From assembly GCF_004352825.1 (NCBI RefSeq), contig NZ_SJRW01000001.1:868001-932000 (forward strand): 64,000 nt of DNA. Reading direction: 5' to 3'. Numbering within the stretch: position 1 is the first letter of the stretch; every line of letters begins with the position of its first letter. The stretch is from Luteimonas arsenica (lineage in GTDB: Bacteria; Pseudomonadota; Gammaproteobacteria; Xanthomonadales; Xanthomonadaceae). Below the pieces are notes generated by a model. It was not told where the DNA came from and did not search any database. It saw only the letters and a program-made list of their open reading frames with translations. This document shows, in pieces, positions 27,249 to 36,401 of the stretch. A program made the position numbers and the translations under genes.

Positions 27249-28394
27249 CTACCAGTGCAGCTGGACGCGCGCCTCGACGATCGAGGGATCGTCGTGCAGC
27301 ACTTCGCCGCTGCCGGGGCCGGCGCGCCGGCTGGCGACGTCGACGTAGTTCAGCATCAGCTTGGCGTTCTCGCGCCAGTACCAGTTCACGCCCAGCGTCC
27401 AGGCCTGCATGCGGCCGCCGCGCACGGCGCCGTCGTCGAGGTCGAGCAGGTCGTAGCGAAGGCCGAACTGCCACAGGCCGGCGCCGTCGACCGTGGTGCG
27501 CGGCAGGCCGCCGCGGTAGCCCCAGCCTTCGCTGCCGGGCGCCCAGAGGAGGCTGGCGTAGCCGCCGTCGACGTCGTAACCGCCAGCGCCGATGCGGTCG
27601 GCGCTGGCCAGGTAGTACTCGCCCTGCAGCTTCAGCGGGCCCTGGATCCACATCGCCTCCAGGCCGGTGGTGGCCAGGCGGTCGACGTCGGCCAGCGCGC
27701 CGCTGTCGACCAGGCGCACGGCCGCCATGTCGGCGTTGGGCCGGGCGCGCAGGCGCAGCTGGTCGGCGCGGGTGTCGCGGTCGACGTGGCTCAGGCCCAG
27801 GTGCAGCAGCCGGCCCTCGTCGCGCAGCGGCACCCACCAGGCGCGCGCGCCGTAGCCCGCGCCGCCGGCGTCATTGTCCAGGTTGTGTCCGAACCAGCCC
27901 ACGGTGGCGCCGTGGCCGCCGGCGTCGTAGGCCCAGGAGGCGCCCAGGCGGCGGCCGGTGGCGAAGACGCCGGTGGCGGCGGCCTTGGCGATGAAGTCGT
28001 TGTTGCGGGTGGAGGACAGCTCTTCGAGGCTGTTGGGCTGCTTGGCCTGGCCGAGCAGGAAGGTGTGCTTCGGCGCGCCGTCGCCGCCGAAGCTCCACGA
28101 CAGGTTGTTGTCCAGCCAGGCCTCGCCGTGGGCGTCGTAGCCCAGGGTCCAGGCGAAGCCGCCGGGGCCGCTGCCCTTCAGCACCAGTTCGAGGCGGCGG
28201 ACGCCGGTCGCGCGATCGCGGCCGTCGTCGCGGCCGTCGAGGTCGCTGCGGTCGTTGTCGAAGCGGTAGCCGTCGACCTGGAACAGACCCTCGAAGGCGA
28301 TGTCCGATCCCGCCACCGTGCCCAAGGGGATTTCGGCGTGGGCGGGGGTGGAGCAGGCGGCGGCGAGCGCGAGGGAGAGCGTCAGGCGTTTCAT
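27249..28394 (-). CDS. OprO/OprP-type (phosphate-selective) porin
   Basis: A 381-residue outer-membrane protein. A signal peptide ends near ACSTPAHA (about residue 20), and beta-strand pairs run to a terminal Trp (VEARVQLHW). The segment LGQAKQPNSLEELSSTRNNDFI is characteristic of the Porin_O_P family, which includes the phosphate and polyphosphate channels OprP and OprO. Whether this one selects phosphate cannot be told from sequence; the three arginine ladders of OprP are not obvious. It has a TAAAAT -10 upstream and is followed by the glycosyltransferase and PAP2 genes. Confidence 0.9.
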   Translation of the reverse strand: MKRLTLSLALAAACSTPAHAEIPLGTVAGSDIAFEGLFQVDGYRFDNDRSDLDGRDDGRDRATGVRRLELVLKGSGPGGFAWTLGYDAHGEAWLDNNLSWSFGGDGAPKHTFLLGQAKQPNSLEELSSTRNNDFIAKAAATGVFATGRRLGASWAYDAGGHGATVGWFGHNLDNDAGGAGYGARAWWVPLRDEGRLLHLGLSHVDRDTRADQLRLRARPNADMAAVRLVDSGALADVDRLATTGLEAMWIQGPLKLQGEYYLASADRIGAGGYDVDGGYASLLWAPGSEGWGYRGGLPRTTVDGAGLWQFGLRYDLLDLDDGAVRGGRMQAWTLGVNWYWRENAKLMLNYVDVASRRAGPGSGEVLHDDPSIVEARVQLHW

Positions 28395-28430
28395 CGGGGT
28401 ACCGGGGGCGCACGGAACGTGCAGCCGCGG

Positions 28431-28436
28431 ATTTTA
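28431..28436 (-). promoter_or_regulatory. -10 box of the porin gene
   Basis: TAAAAT on the minus strand, 36 nt before the porin ATG, in the 94-bp gap after gspN. No Pho box is visible 10 bp upstream of it. Confidence 0.5.
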
Positions 28437-28488
28437 CCCCGGGGCTGGGGCGTGACCGGCGACGTGCGGCCTGCCCGGGGCCGTTCGT

Positions 28489-29187
28489 TCAGTAGGCGAG
28501 GTGGCCGGCATCGGCGCGGCTGAGGCCGCCGCCGGCGTCCTGGAAGCCGGCCGCCAGCAGGGCGGAGCGGATCGCCGGGTCGTCGCTGCGCGCCAGCGTC
28601 TGCAGCGCGTAGCGGCCATCGGCTTCGATCGACAGGGTGGCCTCGAGCACCAGCGGGCCGCCGCTGGCCTCGGGCAGCAGGGCGATCCTGCCGCTGCGGC
28701 CGTCGCAAGCCGGCGTGCCGGACAGCAGCAGGGGCGGCAGCGCGTCGCCCGGCAGCGTGGCCTCGATCCGCACGCGGCCGCCGGCGTCGCGGCAGCCGTC
28801 GGCGTCGAAGCGCATCCGCGCGTCCTCGAGCGATGCGCGCAGCGCCAGCCCCGGTGGCGAGGGCAGCGGCAGCACGCCCTGGGCCTTGTCGATGCCGCGC
28901 ATGCGCCCGCCCTGCAGCGCCAGGTGCAGGTGTGGGCCGCGCAGCCAGAGCTGCTGGCGCCCCGCGAGCAGGGGCAGCGGCGACAGGCCCAGCTGCAGCT
29001 CGCCCAGTTCGGCGCCGCGCCACCGTGCCTGGCGCAGGCGGCCACGCCAGAGGCTGCCCTCGACGCCGGTCGCCGACAGGCCCGGCGGCAATGACAGCCT
29101 GGGAAGCACGAGCTGCAGCGGCAGGCACAGCAGCAGGGCCAGGGCGAAGGCGCCGGTGAACCACAGGGCCAGGCGGCGACCGCTCAC
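28489..29187 (-). CDS. gspN: Type II secretion protein GspN
   Basis: A 232-residue protein, last gene of the secretion operon. One N-terminal membrane helix (about 7-28, LALWFTGAFALALLLCLPLQLVL) precedes a periplasmic domain with the GVEGSLWRGRLRQARW motif typical of GspN. GspN is an accessory inner-membrane component, absent from many T2SS loci. The GTG start at 29187 overlaps the gspM stop (GTGA). Confidence 0.9.
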   Translation of the reverse strand: MSGRRLALWFTGAFALALLLCLPLQLVLPRLSLPPGLSATGVEGSLWRGRLRQARWRGAELGELQLGLSPLPLLAGRQQLWLRGPHLHLALQGGRMRGIDKAQGVLPLPSPPGLALRASLEDARMRFDADGCRDAGGRVRIEATLPGDALPPLLLSGTPACDGRSGRIALLPEASGGPLVLEATLSIEADGRYALQTLARSDDPAIRSALLAAGFQDAGGGLSRADAGHLAY

Positions 29188-29669
29188 GGTGCGGCCCCGC
29201 CGAAACCGACCTCGGCGCGCAGACTGCCGTCGGCGCGCTCGACCCGAAGCGAGGCGGGGGCCAGGCCGTCGCCTTCGGCCAGCTGCCCGAGCCAGCCGAA
29301 CAGCGCGGGCGGGGCCACGGCTTCGAATTCGAGCATGAAGGCGCCGTCGGCGGCGCTGCGCTGGCGGCTGGGCGCCAGTCCCGCGTCGCGGACGCTTTCG
29401 AGCAGGCGGTGCTGCAGGGCTTCGCCGCTGGCAGGGGGTGTCGACGCCGCGCTGCCGGTCAGCGCCGCGACCTCGGCTTCGGTCGCCTGGAGTGCAATGG
29501 TGGCACGGTCGTAGCGCGCACCGGCGCTCTCGCGCCATGCGCGCAGCGGCCACAGCAGGCCGCACCAGGCGACGAAGGCGGCGACCAGGATCGCCATCAC
29601 CGCGAGCATCAGGCGCTCGCGCGGCTCGCGGCCGTGCCACCAGGCCAGGATTCGTGGGATCGGTTTCAT
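29184..29669 (-). CDS. gspM: Type II secretion protein GspM
   Basis: A 161-residue bitopic inner-membrane protein: short cytoplasmic start (WHGREPRERLMLAVMAILVAAFVAWCGLLW, helix at about 17-37) and a ferredoxin-like periplasmic domain. GspM pairs with GspL in the assembly platform. Its start overlaps the gspL stop by 4 nt. Confidence 0.92.
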   Translation of the reverse strand: MKPIPRILAWWHGREPRERLMLAVMAILVAAFVAWCGLLWPLRAWRESAGARYDRATIALQATEAEVAALTGSAASTPPASGEALQHRLLESVRDAGLAPSRQRSAADGAFMLEFEAVAPPALFGWLGQLAEGDGLAPASLRVERADGSLRAEVGFGGAAP

Positions 29670-30778
29670 GCTTCGGGCTCCAGGGCCAGCCCGGTGCGCA
29701 GGCCGTCCGGGGTTTCGCTGCTGCCGCCTTCGACCACCCGCCAGCCGTCGGCGGCGAGGGCGGCGCGGAGGGCTTCGATGTCGTCGGCGCTGGCGTGGAA
29801 GACGACCGCGCGCAGGCGGTCGCCGCGCTGGTACTCGAGCTCGAGCAGGTGGGTGCCGGGGCGTCCGGCGACGGCCGCGAACAGGGCGCCGCTGGCGGCC
29901 GCGAAGGCGCGCGGCTCGCGGATCGCCTGCAGGTGGGCGGCCAGGGTGTCGGGACCGGTGCCGGCGCGGCCGGTGCCGGGCAGCGCGTCGCGGACCAGGG
30001 CCTCGGCGCGCGAGTCGAGCGCGCGCGCGGCCAGCTCCAGGCGCAGCGCCTGTGCTGCGAGCAGGAGCAGCGGCGAGGCCAGCAGGGCCGCGGCCAGCCA
30101 GGTCAGGCGCCGGCGGCCGGCTGGGCGCGCGCGCCGGGACGCGGGGAGGAAGTCGCCCTGCAGCAGGTCGACCGCGGGGCGCAGGGCCTGCGTGGCCATG
30201 GCGTCCATGCCACCTTCGACCGCGATGCGCGGGCGCTCGCCGATCACGCGCACCGCCAGCGCCGGGGCGGCGGCGAAGGCCAGGCCGTCACCGCGCACCA
30301 GCCAGCGGTCGCCAGCGTCGAGGACGCGCACGGCGGCATCGCTTTCGTCATCGGGCATGGGCAGCAGCAGCTGTTCGGGTACCGCGGCGTCGGGGGTCAG
30401 GCCGAAGGCACCGGCGCGCGCGAGCCAGTCGCGGAGCAGCCCGGGTTCCACCGCGGCCACGGTGCGCAGGGTCCCGGCGGTGCCGACATCGAGCGCGACG
30501 TGAAGCGCGCCGGGCCGGGCCAGGCGGGCGGCGAGCAGGGCCTGCGCGGCGGCGCGCGCCTGGGCTTCGCTGTGCGCCGCCAGGTCGAGGTGGTCGATGC
30601 GCACGGCCTCGCCCGGTACCACCAGCACGGTGTGCGTCGGCGTCGGCGTCGGCGCCGGTGCGGCGATGTCGCCCGGGCGCAGCGTGGCGCGCGACAGCAC
30701 GCGGCCGCCGTCGTCCACGTCCAGCAGTGTGGCCGCGGCCGCGGGATCGGCGGGCAGGAAGAGGATGCGGTGGTTCAT
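29666..30778 (-). CDS. gspL: Type II secretion protein GspL
   Basis: A 370-residue protein. The N-terminal 225 residues form the actin-like cytoplasmic domain that binds GspE, one membrane helix lies at about 232-252 (LTWLAAALLASPLLLLAAQAL), and a periplasmic domain follows. GspL links the ATPase to the GspM/GspF platform. The ATG at 30778 overlaps the gspK stop (ATGA), and this fixes the start; the longer frame is the shifted reading of gspK. Confidence 0.92.
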   Translation of the reverse strand: MNHRILFLPADPAAAATLLDVDDGGRVLSRATLRPGDIAAPAPTPTPTHTVLVVPGEAVRIDHLDLAAHSEAQARAAAQALLAARLARPGALHVALDVGTAGTLRTVAAVEPGLLRDWLARAGAFGLTPDAAVPEQLLLPMPDDESDAAVRVLDAGDRWLVRGDGLAFAAAPALAVRVIGERPRIAVEGGMDAMATQALRPAVDLLQGDFLPASRRARPAGRRRLTWLAAALLASPLLLLAAQALRLELAARALDSRAEALVRDALPGTGRAGTGPDTLAAHLQAIREPRAFAAASGALFAAVAGRPGTHLLELEYQRGDRLRAVVFHASADDIEALRAALAADGWRVVEGGSSETPDGLRTGLALEPEA

Positions 30779-31752
30779 TCGTCGTATGTCCATCGCCGCG
30801 CGACCAGGCGCGCGGAGCCGGGGGATTCGCCGTCCAGCAGCGCGCTCAGCACCACTTCGGCGCCGTCGTATTCGACTTCGGTGAGCAGCGCGAACCAGCG
30901 GGTGCGCACGCGCAGCTGCTGCAGGGACGGGTCGGGCAGGTTCGCCGCCTGGATCGCCGGCTGCTGCAGGAAGGCGGGCACGTCCGGCCAGCCCTGCGCC
31001 GGGCGCGAGGCGATCACGCGCCGCGCCGCGGCGAGGTCGAGCACGTTGTCGCTCAGCATCGCCAGCAGCACGGCGTCGTCCTCGCCCAGGGTGTTGGGGT
31101 TGACCGGGGACAGGGCCGGGTCGGGCTGCGCGCAGACGTGCGGCCGCAGTCGCGCATACGCCTCCGCGTCGTGGCCGGCGATCGCGCGCAGTTCGCTGGC
31201 CTCGGCGAGCAGGGCGCTGGAGGTGCGATAACCCGGGCCGCGCGAGGCGTAGGCGGGATCCTCCGCCCCGGCCGGGCCGGGCAGCTGATCGGCATCGATC
31301 CAGTCGACCAGGGCGTCGGCCATGGCGTCGGCTCGCGTCGCGTCGAAACCCAGCGCCTGCAGCAGGGCGAGGTACTGCCGCACCCCGGCCTCGCGCCGCC
31401 GCCACTGCCCGGGCGCGCCCTCGACCACGCTGTTGAGGTTGAAGCAGGCGGTGGCATCGTCCAGGCGCACGCGCATGACGCCGCCGTCGATCGGGAACAC
31501 GAAGGGACGGCCGTTCCAGCCGCCCTCCAGCGTGGTGCGGCCGTCGCCGCGGTCGAGCTGGTGGATGCGTGCGCGCGCCAGTTCCTCGCTGCCCAGCGCA
31601 TACCACTGCGCCTGGGCCAGGGCCTGGGCGTTGCCGGTGCGGCGCAGGCCGAAGCGGATGTCGTCCATCACCGCCACCAGCAGCACGGTCATCACCGCCA
31701 CCAGCAGCAGGACGGTGAGCAGGGCGGCGCCGCGTTCGCAGGCGCGGCTCAC
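30775..31752 (-). CDS. gspK: Minor pseudopilin GspK
   Basis: A 325-residue minor pseudopilin, the large tip component. The prepilin region CERGAALLTVLLLVAVMTVLLV has the usual Gly cleavage site and lacks Glu5, which is normal for GspK. NPNTL and the D/N-rich segments for calcium binding follow. It caps the pseudopilus with GspI and GspJ. The GTG start at 31752 overlaps the gspJ stop (GTGA); the long frame upstream is out-of-phase gspJ. Confidence 0.92.
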   Translation of the reverse strand: MSRACERGAALLTVLLLVAVMTVLLVAVMDDIRFGLRRTGNAQALAQAQWYALGSEELARARIHQLDRGDGRTTLEGGWNGRPFVFPIDGGVMRVRLDDATACFNLNSVVEGAPGQWRRREAGVRQYLALLQALGFDATRADAMADALVDWIDADQLPGPAGAEDPAYASRGPGYRTSSALLAEASELRAIAGHDAEAYARLRPHVCAQPDPALSPVNPNTLGEDDAVLLAMLSDNVLDLAAARRVIASRPAQGWPDVPAFLQQPAIQAANLPDPSLQQLRVRTRWFALLTEVEYDGAEVVLSALLDGESPGSARLVARRWTYDE

Positions 31753-32342
31753 TGCGTGATCCCCGGCAGCAGGAAGCGCTGGCGCACGTGGCCGATGGCC
31801 TCGAGCTCGAGTTCCAGTTCGATCGCCTGCGGCAGGTTGCCGGTGCCGCCGCGCCAGCCGTCGTTCCAGAGGCCGTCGCTGAGGTAGGCCACGCGCGCGC
31901 TGCCGATCCCGTCCAGCAGCACGCGCGCAGGCGGCGGGGCGGCGCCGTCGACGGCCGCGCGCGCGCTGCGCTCCAGGCGGCCGTCGACGATGCGGTATTC
32001 GACGTACTCCAGCGAGGAGCGCGCGGCGGCCTCGGGGTTTTCGCGGCCGCGGCGGACGAAGGCGAACAGCGGGCCAGACTCGTCCGGGCGGCCGCCGTGG
32101 AAGGCGTCGCGGGCGCTGCTGCCGTCGCTGCGCCGCACCAGGCGCAGCGCCGCCTGCGACAGGTCGGCGCGGAGCAGGGCGCGCGCGCGCTGGAACTCGC
32201 CCAGGCGGTCCATGCGCTCGCGCAGCACGCCCTGGCTGTCGGCGGCGTGGCCCATCACCGCCACGCCGGCGGCGGCGATCAGGCCGAAGATCGCCAGCGA
32301 GGCCATGACCTCGAGCAGGGTGAAGCCGCGCGCCGGGCTCAC
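31749..32342 (-). CDS. gspJ: Minor pseudopilin GspJ
   Basis: A 197-residue minor pseudopilin with the short leader VSPARG cut before FTLLEVMASLAIFGLIAAAGV (Glu5 present). It continues with the DLSQAALRLVRR and ILLDGI-type segments of GspJ. It forms the tip complex with GspI and GspK. The GTG start at 32342 overlaps the gspI stop (GTGA). Confidence 0.92.
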   Translation of the reverse strand: MSPARGFTLLEVMASLAIFGLIAAAGVAVMGHAADSQGVLRERMDRLGEFQRARALLRADLSQAALRLVRRSDGSSARDAFHGGRPDESGPLFAFVRRGRENPEAAARSSLEYVEYRIVDGRLERSARAAVDGAAPPPARVLLDGIGSARVAYLSDGLWNDGWRGGTGNLPQAIELELELEAIGHVRQRFLLPGITQ

Positions 32343-32779
32343 CGCGGCGCGCTCCGGAACAGCGAGACGTCCGCCGCCACCCGCGACTCGCCCGGCGGCG
32401 ATACGCGGATGTCCACGCGCAGCAGCGACGGGTCGGCGGTCGGCGTGGTGCTGCGCGTCCAGCGCCAGTCGCGGCCGCCTGCCTCTTCGCGGCCACTCGC
32501 CTCGTCGGCCAGTTCGCGCACGTCCACGGTGGCGGCCTCGACCGCGACGTTGTCGGCGACCACCGCGGCCAGCACGCGCTCCTCGATCGCGAACGCGGTG
32601 CGCGTGCTTTCGCCGGAAAGATTCATCAGGCCGAGCATGGCCAGCGCGAACACCGCCAGCGCCACGAGCATCTCGATCAGCGAGAAGCCGGCAGCGCGGC
32701 GCCCGTGCGCGATGAGGGCGCAATACGACCTGCGGGCACGGACGCCGTCGATGTCGGTGGCCTCAGCGCGCGCTGCCAT
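32339..32779 (-). CDS. gspI: Minor pseudopilin GspI
   Basis: A 146-residue minor pseudopilin. The mature part begins FSLIEMLVALAVFALAMLGLM after a Gly. The leader as annotated is long (about 31 residues), because the ATG at 32779 lies 17 nt inside gspH; a shorter leader from an internal start is possible, but no in-frame ATG or well-spaced GTG is obvious. GspI nucleates the pseudopilus tip. Confidence 0.9.
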   Translation of the reverse strand: MAARAEATDIDGVRARRSYCALIAHGRRAAGFSLIEMLVALAVFALAMLGLMNLSGESTRTAFAIEERVLAAVVADNVAVEAATVDVRELADEASGREEAGGRDWRWTRSTTPTADPSLLRVDIRVSPPGESRVAADVSLFRSAPR

Positions 32780-33215
32780 CGACCGTCACCTCGCCGCCGC
32801 CGTCGACCGAGACGCGTGCGCGGCGCCCTTCGCGCAGCAGCACAAGGCTGCCGGGTTCGGCGGCACCGGTGGGATCGAAGCGGAACGCCATCCGCCCGTC
32901 GCGCCCGGGCAGCTGCGGCTGCGTGCCGGGCGCCCAGTCGACCGCGGCGAAGGCGCGGCCCTCCAGCGGCTGCCAGCCCTCGAAGCGGCGGCGGCTGAAG
33001 CCGTAGCCGCGCGCGGTGACGCCGACCTCGATCGTGCGCATGCCGAGGATGGCCTCGTCGCGCGCGTGCGCCAGGCGCGCCGCGAAGGTTTCCGTCTCCT
33101 TCACCAGCACGTCGTCCGACGGCGGCAGGGTCAGCGCGACGGCGGCACCCGCCAGGCCGATGACGGCCAGCGCCACCATCAGCTCGACCAGGGTGAATCC
33201 GCGCGCGCGCCGCAT
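32763..33215 (-). CDS. gspH: Minor pseudopilin GspH
   Basis: A 150-residue pseudopilin: leader MRRARG, then FTLVELMVALAVIGLAGAAVA with Glu5. The C-terminal part matches the GspH soluble domain (ARDEAILGMRTIEVGV). It connects the major pseudopilin fibre to the tip complex. It starts 9 nt after the gspG stop. Confidence 0.93.
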   Translation of the reverse strand: MRRARGFTLVELMVALAVIGLAGAAVALTLPPSDDVLVKETETFAARLAHARDEAILGMRTIEVGVTARGYGFSRRRFEGWQPLEGRAFAAVDWAPGTQPQLPGRDGRMAFRFDPTGAAEPGSLVLLREGRRARVSVDGGGEVTVDGSAR

Positions 33216-33224
33216 GGCCCTGCC

Positions 33225-33674
33225 TCAGCGCCAGTTGCCGATATCGGCGCTGTCGCCGTCGCCGCCCTCGGCGCCGTCGGCACCGAAGGAGTAGACGTCG
33301 AAGCCGCCGCTGCGGCCGGGTTGCCGGTATTGGTAGGCGTTGCCCCACGGATCCTCGGGCAGGCGGCGGATGTAGCCGCCCTTGCGGTAGCGCTCCGGGC
33401 GCGCGAGGCCGGCCGGCGGATCCAGCAGGGCGGGCAGGCCCTGCGCCGTGGTCGGGTAGCTCATGTTGTCGAGCCGGTAGGTCTCCAGCGCCTGCTCCAG
33501 CACCGAGATGTCGGCGCGCGCCTTCTCCGTCATGGCGCGGTCCTGGCTGGGCATGACGTTGATCATCACCACCGTCGACAGCAGGCCGATGATCACGATC
33601 GCGACCATCAGCTCGACCAGGGTGAAGCCGGCGCTGCGGCGGCGGGCGGGGGTGGGGGTGTCGCGGTGGTGCAT
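33225..33674 (-). CDS. gspG: Major pseudopilin GspG
   Basis: A 149-residue major pseudopilin. The leader ends in RRRSAG and the mature protein starts FTLVELMVAIVIIGLLSTVVM (Glu5). The family block YRLDNMSYPTTAQGLPAL and the C-terminal calcium-binding DPWGNAYQYRQPG follow. The ATG at 33674 is chosen because GGAGG lies 5 nt upstream; the ATG at 33686, touching the gspF stop, has no ribosome site. Confidence 0.96.
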   Translation of the reverse strand: MHHRDTPTPARRRSAGFTLVELMVAIVIIGLLSTVVMINVMPSQDRAMTEKARADISVLEQALETYRLDNMSYPTTAQGLPALLDPPAGLARPERYRKGGYIRRLPEDPWGNAYQYRQPGRSGGFDVYSFGADGAEGGDGDSADIGNWR

Positions 33675-33685
33675 GTCGGCCTCCA

Positions 33686-34891
33686 TCAGCCGGCCACAAG
33701 GGCGTTGAACTGCAGGATCGGCAGCAGGATGGCGAGCACGATCACCGCCACCGCCGCGCCGAGCACGATGATGATCAGGGGTTCGAGCAGGCTCATCGCC
33801 GCCGTGGTGAAGGTGTTGAACTCGCGCTCCAGGTAATCGGCGGCGCGGTCGAGCATCGGCGCCAGGCGCCCGCTGTCCTCGCCGCTGGTGGCCATGTAGA
33901 GCAGCGTCGGCGGGAACACCGCGGCGCGCTTCATCGCGCTCGACAGGCTGCCGCCTTCGCGGATCACTTCGACCATCGACTCGGTGGCCTCGCGCAGTAC
34001 GGTGTTGCCGACCGTGCGCGCGGTGATCGCCAGGCCTTCGATCAGCGGCAGGCCGCTTTCGGACATGGTCGCCAGCGTGCGCGCCATGCGCGCGGCGTGG
34101 ACGTCGCGCAGCAGGCGGCCGAGCAGGGGCAGCTTCAGCAGGGCGGCGTCGAAGCGGCGGCGGATCGCGGGGCGGCGCAGCAGGCGCGAAGCGGCGAACG
34201 CGGTCCCCACCAGCAGCACCAGCAGCGGCAGCCACCACGTCGACAGCGTCTCCGAGATGCCGATGACGATGCGCGTGAGCAGCGGCAGCTCGCGGCCCAT
34301 CGACTCAAACTGCTCCACCACCTTGGGCACGACGAACACCATCAGCGCGATCACCACCAGCACCGCGGTGACCGCGAGCGCCGCCGGATAGACCAGGGCC
34401 GAGACCAGCTTGCCGCGCACCTGCTGGTCGCGCTCGTGCAGGTCGGCCAGGCGTTCGAGGATGGCGGGCAGGGCACCGGTGCCCTCGCCGGCGGCGACCA
34501 TGGCGCGGTACAGAGGCGGGAAGGCGCGGGGCTCTCGCGCCATCGCATCGGACAGGCGGAAACCTTCGACCACGCGCGCGTGGGTCGCCATCACCACGCG
34601 GCGCACCGGCGCGCGCTCGGACTGGCTGCCGATGGTGCGCAGCGCCTCCTCCAGCGGCGCCACCGCCACCAAGGTGGCGAGCTGGCGGGTGAGCAGCGTC
34701 AGGTCCTTGGCGCTGAAACGCCCGCGCAGCGTCGAGGCCGCGTCCGCGCGCGCGCTGGCGGGCTCGACGCGCACCGGCAGCAGCCGGCGGCCTTCCAGCA
34801 GGCGGCGCGCCTCCGCGGCGCTGCCGGCGTCGACCACGCCGTCGCGGCTGCGCCCCTGGACGTCCAGCGCCGAGTATTCAAACGCCGCCAT
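33686..34891 (-). CDS. gspF: Type II secretion inner-membrane platform protein GspF
   Basis: A 401-residue polytopic protein. Two GspF domains, each with the helical-bundle motif (FPPLYRAMVAAGEGTGALPAILERLA and FPPTLLYMATSGEDSGRLAPML), and three membrane segments. It is the centre of the assembly platform that moves pseudopilins into the fibre. The start at 34891 overlaps gspE by 14 nt. Confidence 0.96.
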   Translation of the reverse strand: MAAFEYSALDVQGRSRDGVVDAGSAAEARRLLEGRRLLPVRVEPASARADAASTLRGRFSAKDLTLLTRQLATLVAVAPLEEALRTIGSQSERAPVRRVVMATHARVVEGFRLSDAMAREPRAFPPLYRAMVAAGEGTGALPAILERLADLHERDQQVRGKLVSALVYPAALAVTAVLVVIALMVFVVPKVVEQFESMGRELPLLTRIVIGISETLSTWWLPLLVLLVGTAFAASRLLRRPAIRRRFDAALLKLPLLGRLLRDVHAARMARTLATMSESGLPLIEGLAITARTVGNTVLREATESMVEVIREGGSLSSAMKRAAVFPPTLLYMATSGEDSGRLAPMLDRAADYLEREFNTFTTAAMSLLEPLIIIVLGAAVAVIVLAILLPILQFNALVAG

Positions 34892-36401
34892 GATCCTGCA
34901 GTTCCTGGCGGGTGACGCGCATGGCTTCTTCCAGCGTGGTCTCGCCGCGCAGCACGGCCGCGCGCGCGGCGTCGCCGAGGCGGCCCGCGCGGGCGAAGGC
35001 GGCGTCGGCCAGCACATCCTCGTCGGCGCCGGCGCCGATCAGCTGGCGGATGCGCTCGTCGACCTCCAGCGCCTCGTGGATGCCGAGGCGGCCGGCATAG
35101 CCGGTGTGGCTGCACTGCGCGCAGCCGGTGGCGCGGTAGAGCGTGGCGTGGGCCGCAGCACCGGAGTCGCGGGCATCGGCCCTGGCGCCATCGCCGAGCA
35201 GCCGCAGTGCCGACGCCAGCGTTTCGCCGGACATGGGTTCGCGGCAGGCCGTGCACAGCCGCCGCAGCAGCCGCTGCGCCAGCACCAGGCGCAGGCTGGA
35301 CGCCAGCAGGAAGGGTTCGATGCCCATGTCGCGCAGGCGGGTGACCGCGCCCGGCGCGTCGTTGGTGTGCACGGTCGACAGCACCAGGTGGCCGGTCAGG
35401 CTGGCCTGCACCGCGATCTGCGCGGTCTCCGGATCGCGCACCTCGCCGACCATCACCACGTCCGGATCCTGGCGCAGGATCGCGCGCAGCCCGGCGGCGA
35501 AGCTCATGCCCACGCGCGAGTTGACCTGGGTCTGGCCGACGCCGTCGATGGCGTACTCGACCGGATCCTCGACGGTGAGGATGTTGCGGCGTCCGTCGTT
35601 GAGCGAGGCCAGCGCCGCGTACAGGGTGGTGGTCTTGCCGGCGCCGGTGGGGCCGGTGACCAGCACGATACCGTTGGGCACGCGCAGCGCGCGCCGCAGC
35701 GCGTCGAGCACGGCCGGCTGCATGCCCAGGCCTTCCAGGCTGAGCGTGCCCTGATCCTTGTCGAGGATGCGCATCACCACGCGCTCGCCGCCGCGGGCGG
35801 GCAGGGTGGACACGCGCACGTCCAGCGCCTTGCTGCCCATCGCCAGGCCGATGCGTCCGTCCTGCGGCAGGCGCTTCTCGGCGATGTCCAGGCGCGCCAT
35901 CACCTTCACGCGCGACACCAGCAGCGGCGCGATGCGCCCGGGCAGGCGCAGCGCCTCGCGCATCACGCCGTCCACGCGCATGCGCACGACCAGGGCGGAT
36001 TCGAAGGGCTCGATGTGGATGTCGGAGGCGCCGATGCGCGCGGCTTCGGCGATCAGGCCGTTGATCAGGCGGATCACCGGCGCGTCGTCCTGCGCGTCGA
36101 GCAGGTCGGCGGTGGCGGGGATGTCGCCGGCGAGCGCGTCGAGGTCGCCGGGCAGGTCGAGTTCGCTGGCGCCGCCGGCCAGAGCGGCATCGGCGTAGAG
36201 CTCCGACAGCCGGCGGTCGAAGGCGGCGCGCGGCAGCACCTCGACGTCGAGCTCGACGCCCAGGCTGCGGCGCGCTTCCAGCAGCGCGACCGGATCGGCA
36301 TCCTCGCGCAGGCCCACGCGGGCACGCTCGCCCAGCGCCAGCAGCACCACGCCCTGGTGCTTGGCGAAGCCGTAGGCGAAGGCGGGCAGCGCTTCGCTCA
36401 T
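34878..36401 (-). CDS. gspE: Type II secretion ATPase GspE
   Basis: A 507-residue cytoplasmic traffic ATPase. Walker A GPTGAGKTTT (K256), Asp and His boxes, Walker B LRQDPDVVMVGEVRDPETA, and the tetracysteine zinc site (CTAC and CAQC) that marks GspE rather than other family members. It powers pseudopilus assembly with GspL and GspF. The ATG at 36401 overlaps the gspD stop by 4 nt. Confidence 0.97.
   Translation of the reverse strand: MSEALPAFAYGFAKHQGVVLLALGERARVGLREDADPVALLEARRSLGVELDVEVLPRAAFDRRLSELYADAALAGGASELDLPGDLDALAGDIPATADLLDAQDDAPVIRLINGLIAEAARIGASDIHIEPFESALVVRMRVDGVMREALRLPGRIAPLLVSRVKVMARLDIAEKRLPQDGRIGLAMGSKALDVRVSTLPARGGERVVMRILDKDQGTLSLEGLGMQPAVLDALRRALRVPNGIVLVTGPTGAGKTTTLYAALASLNDGRRNILTVEDPVEYAIDGVGQTQVNSRVGMSFAAGLRAILRQDPDVVMVGEVRDPETAQIAVQASLTGHLVLSTVHTNDAPGAVTRLRDMGIEPFLLASSLRLVLAQRLLRRLCTACREPMSGETLASALRLLGDGARADARDSGAAAHATLYRATGCAQCSHTGYAGRLGIHEALEVDERIRQLIGAGADEDVLADAAFARAGRLGDAARAAVLRGETTLEEAMRVTRQELQDHGGV

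Noticed and set aside
33675..33686. gspG start at ATG 33686
   Set aside because: It overlaps the gspF stop but has no ribosome site, whereas GGAGG precedes ATG 33674.
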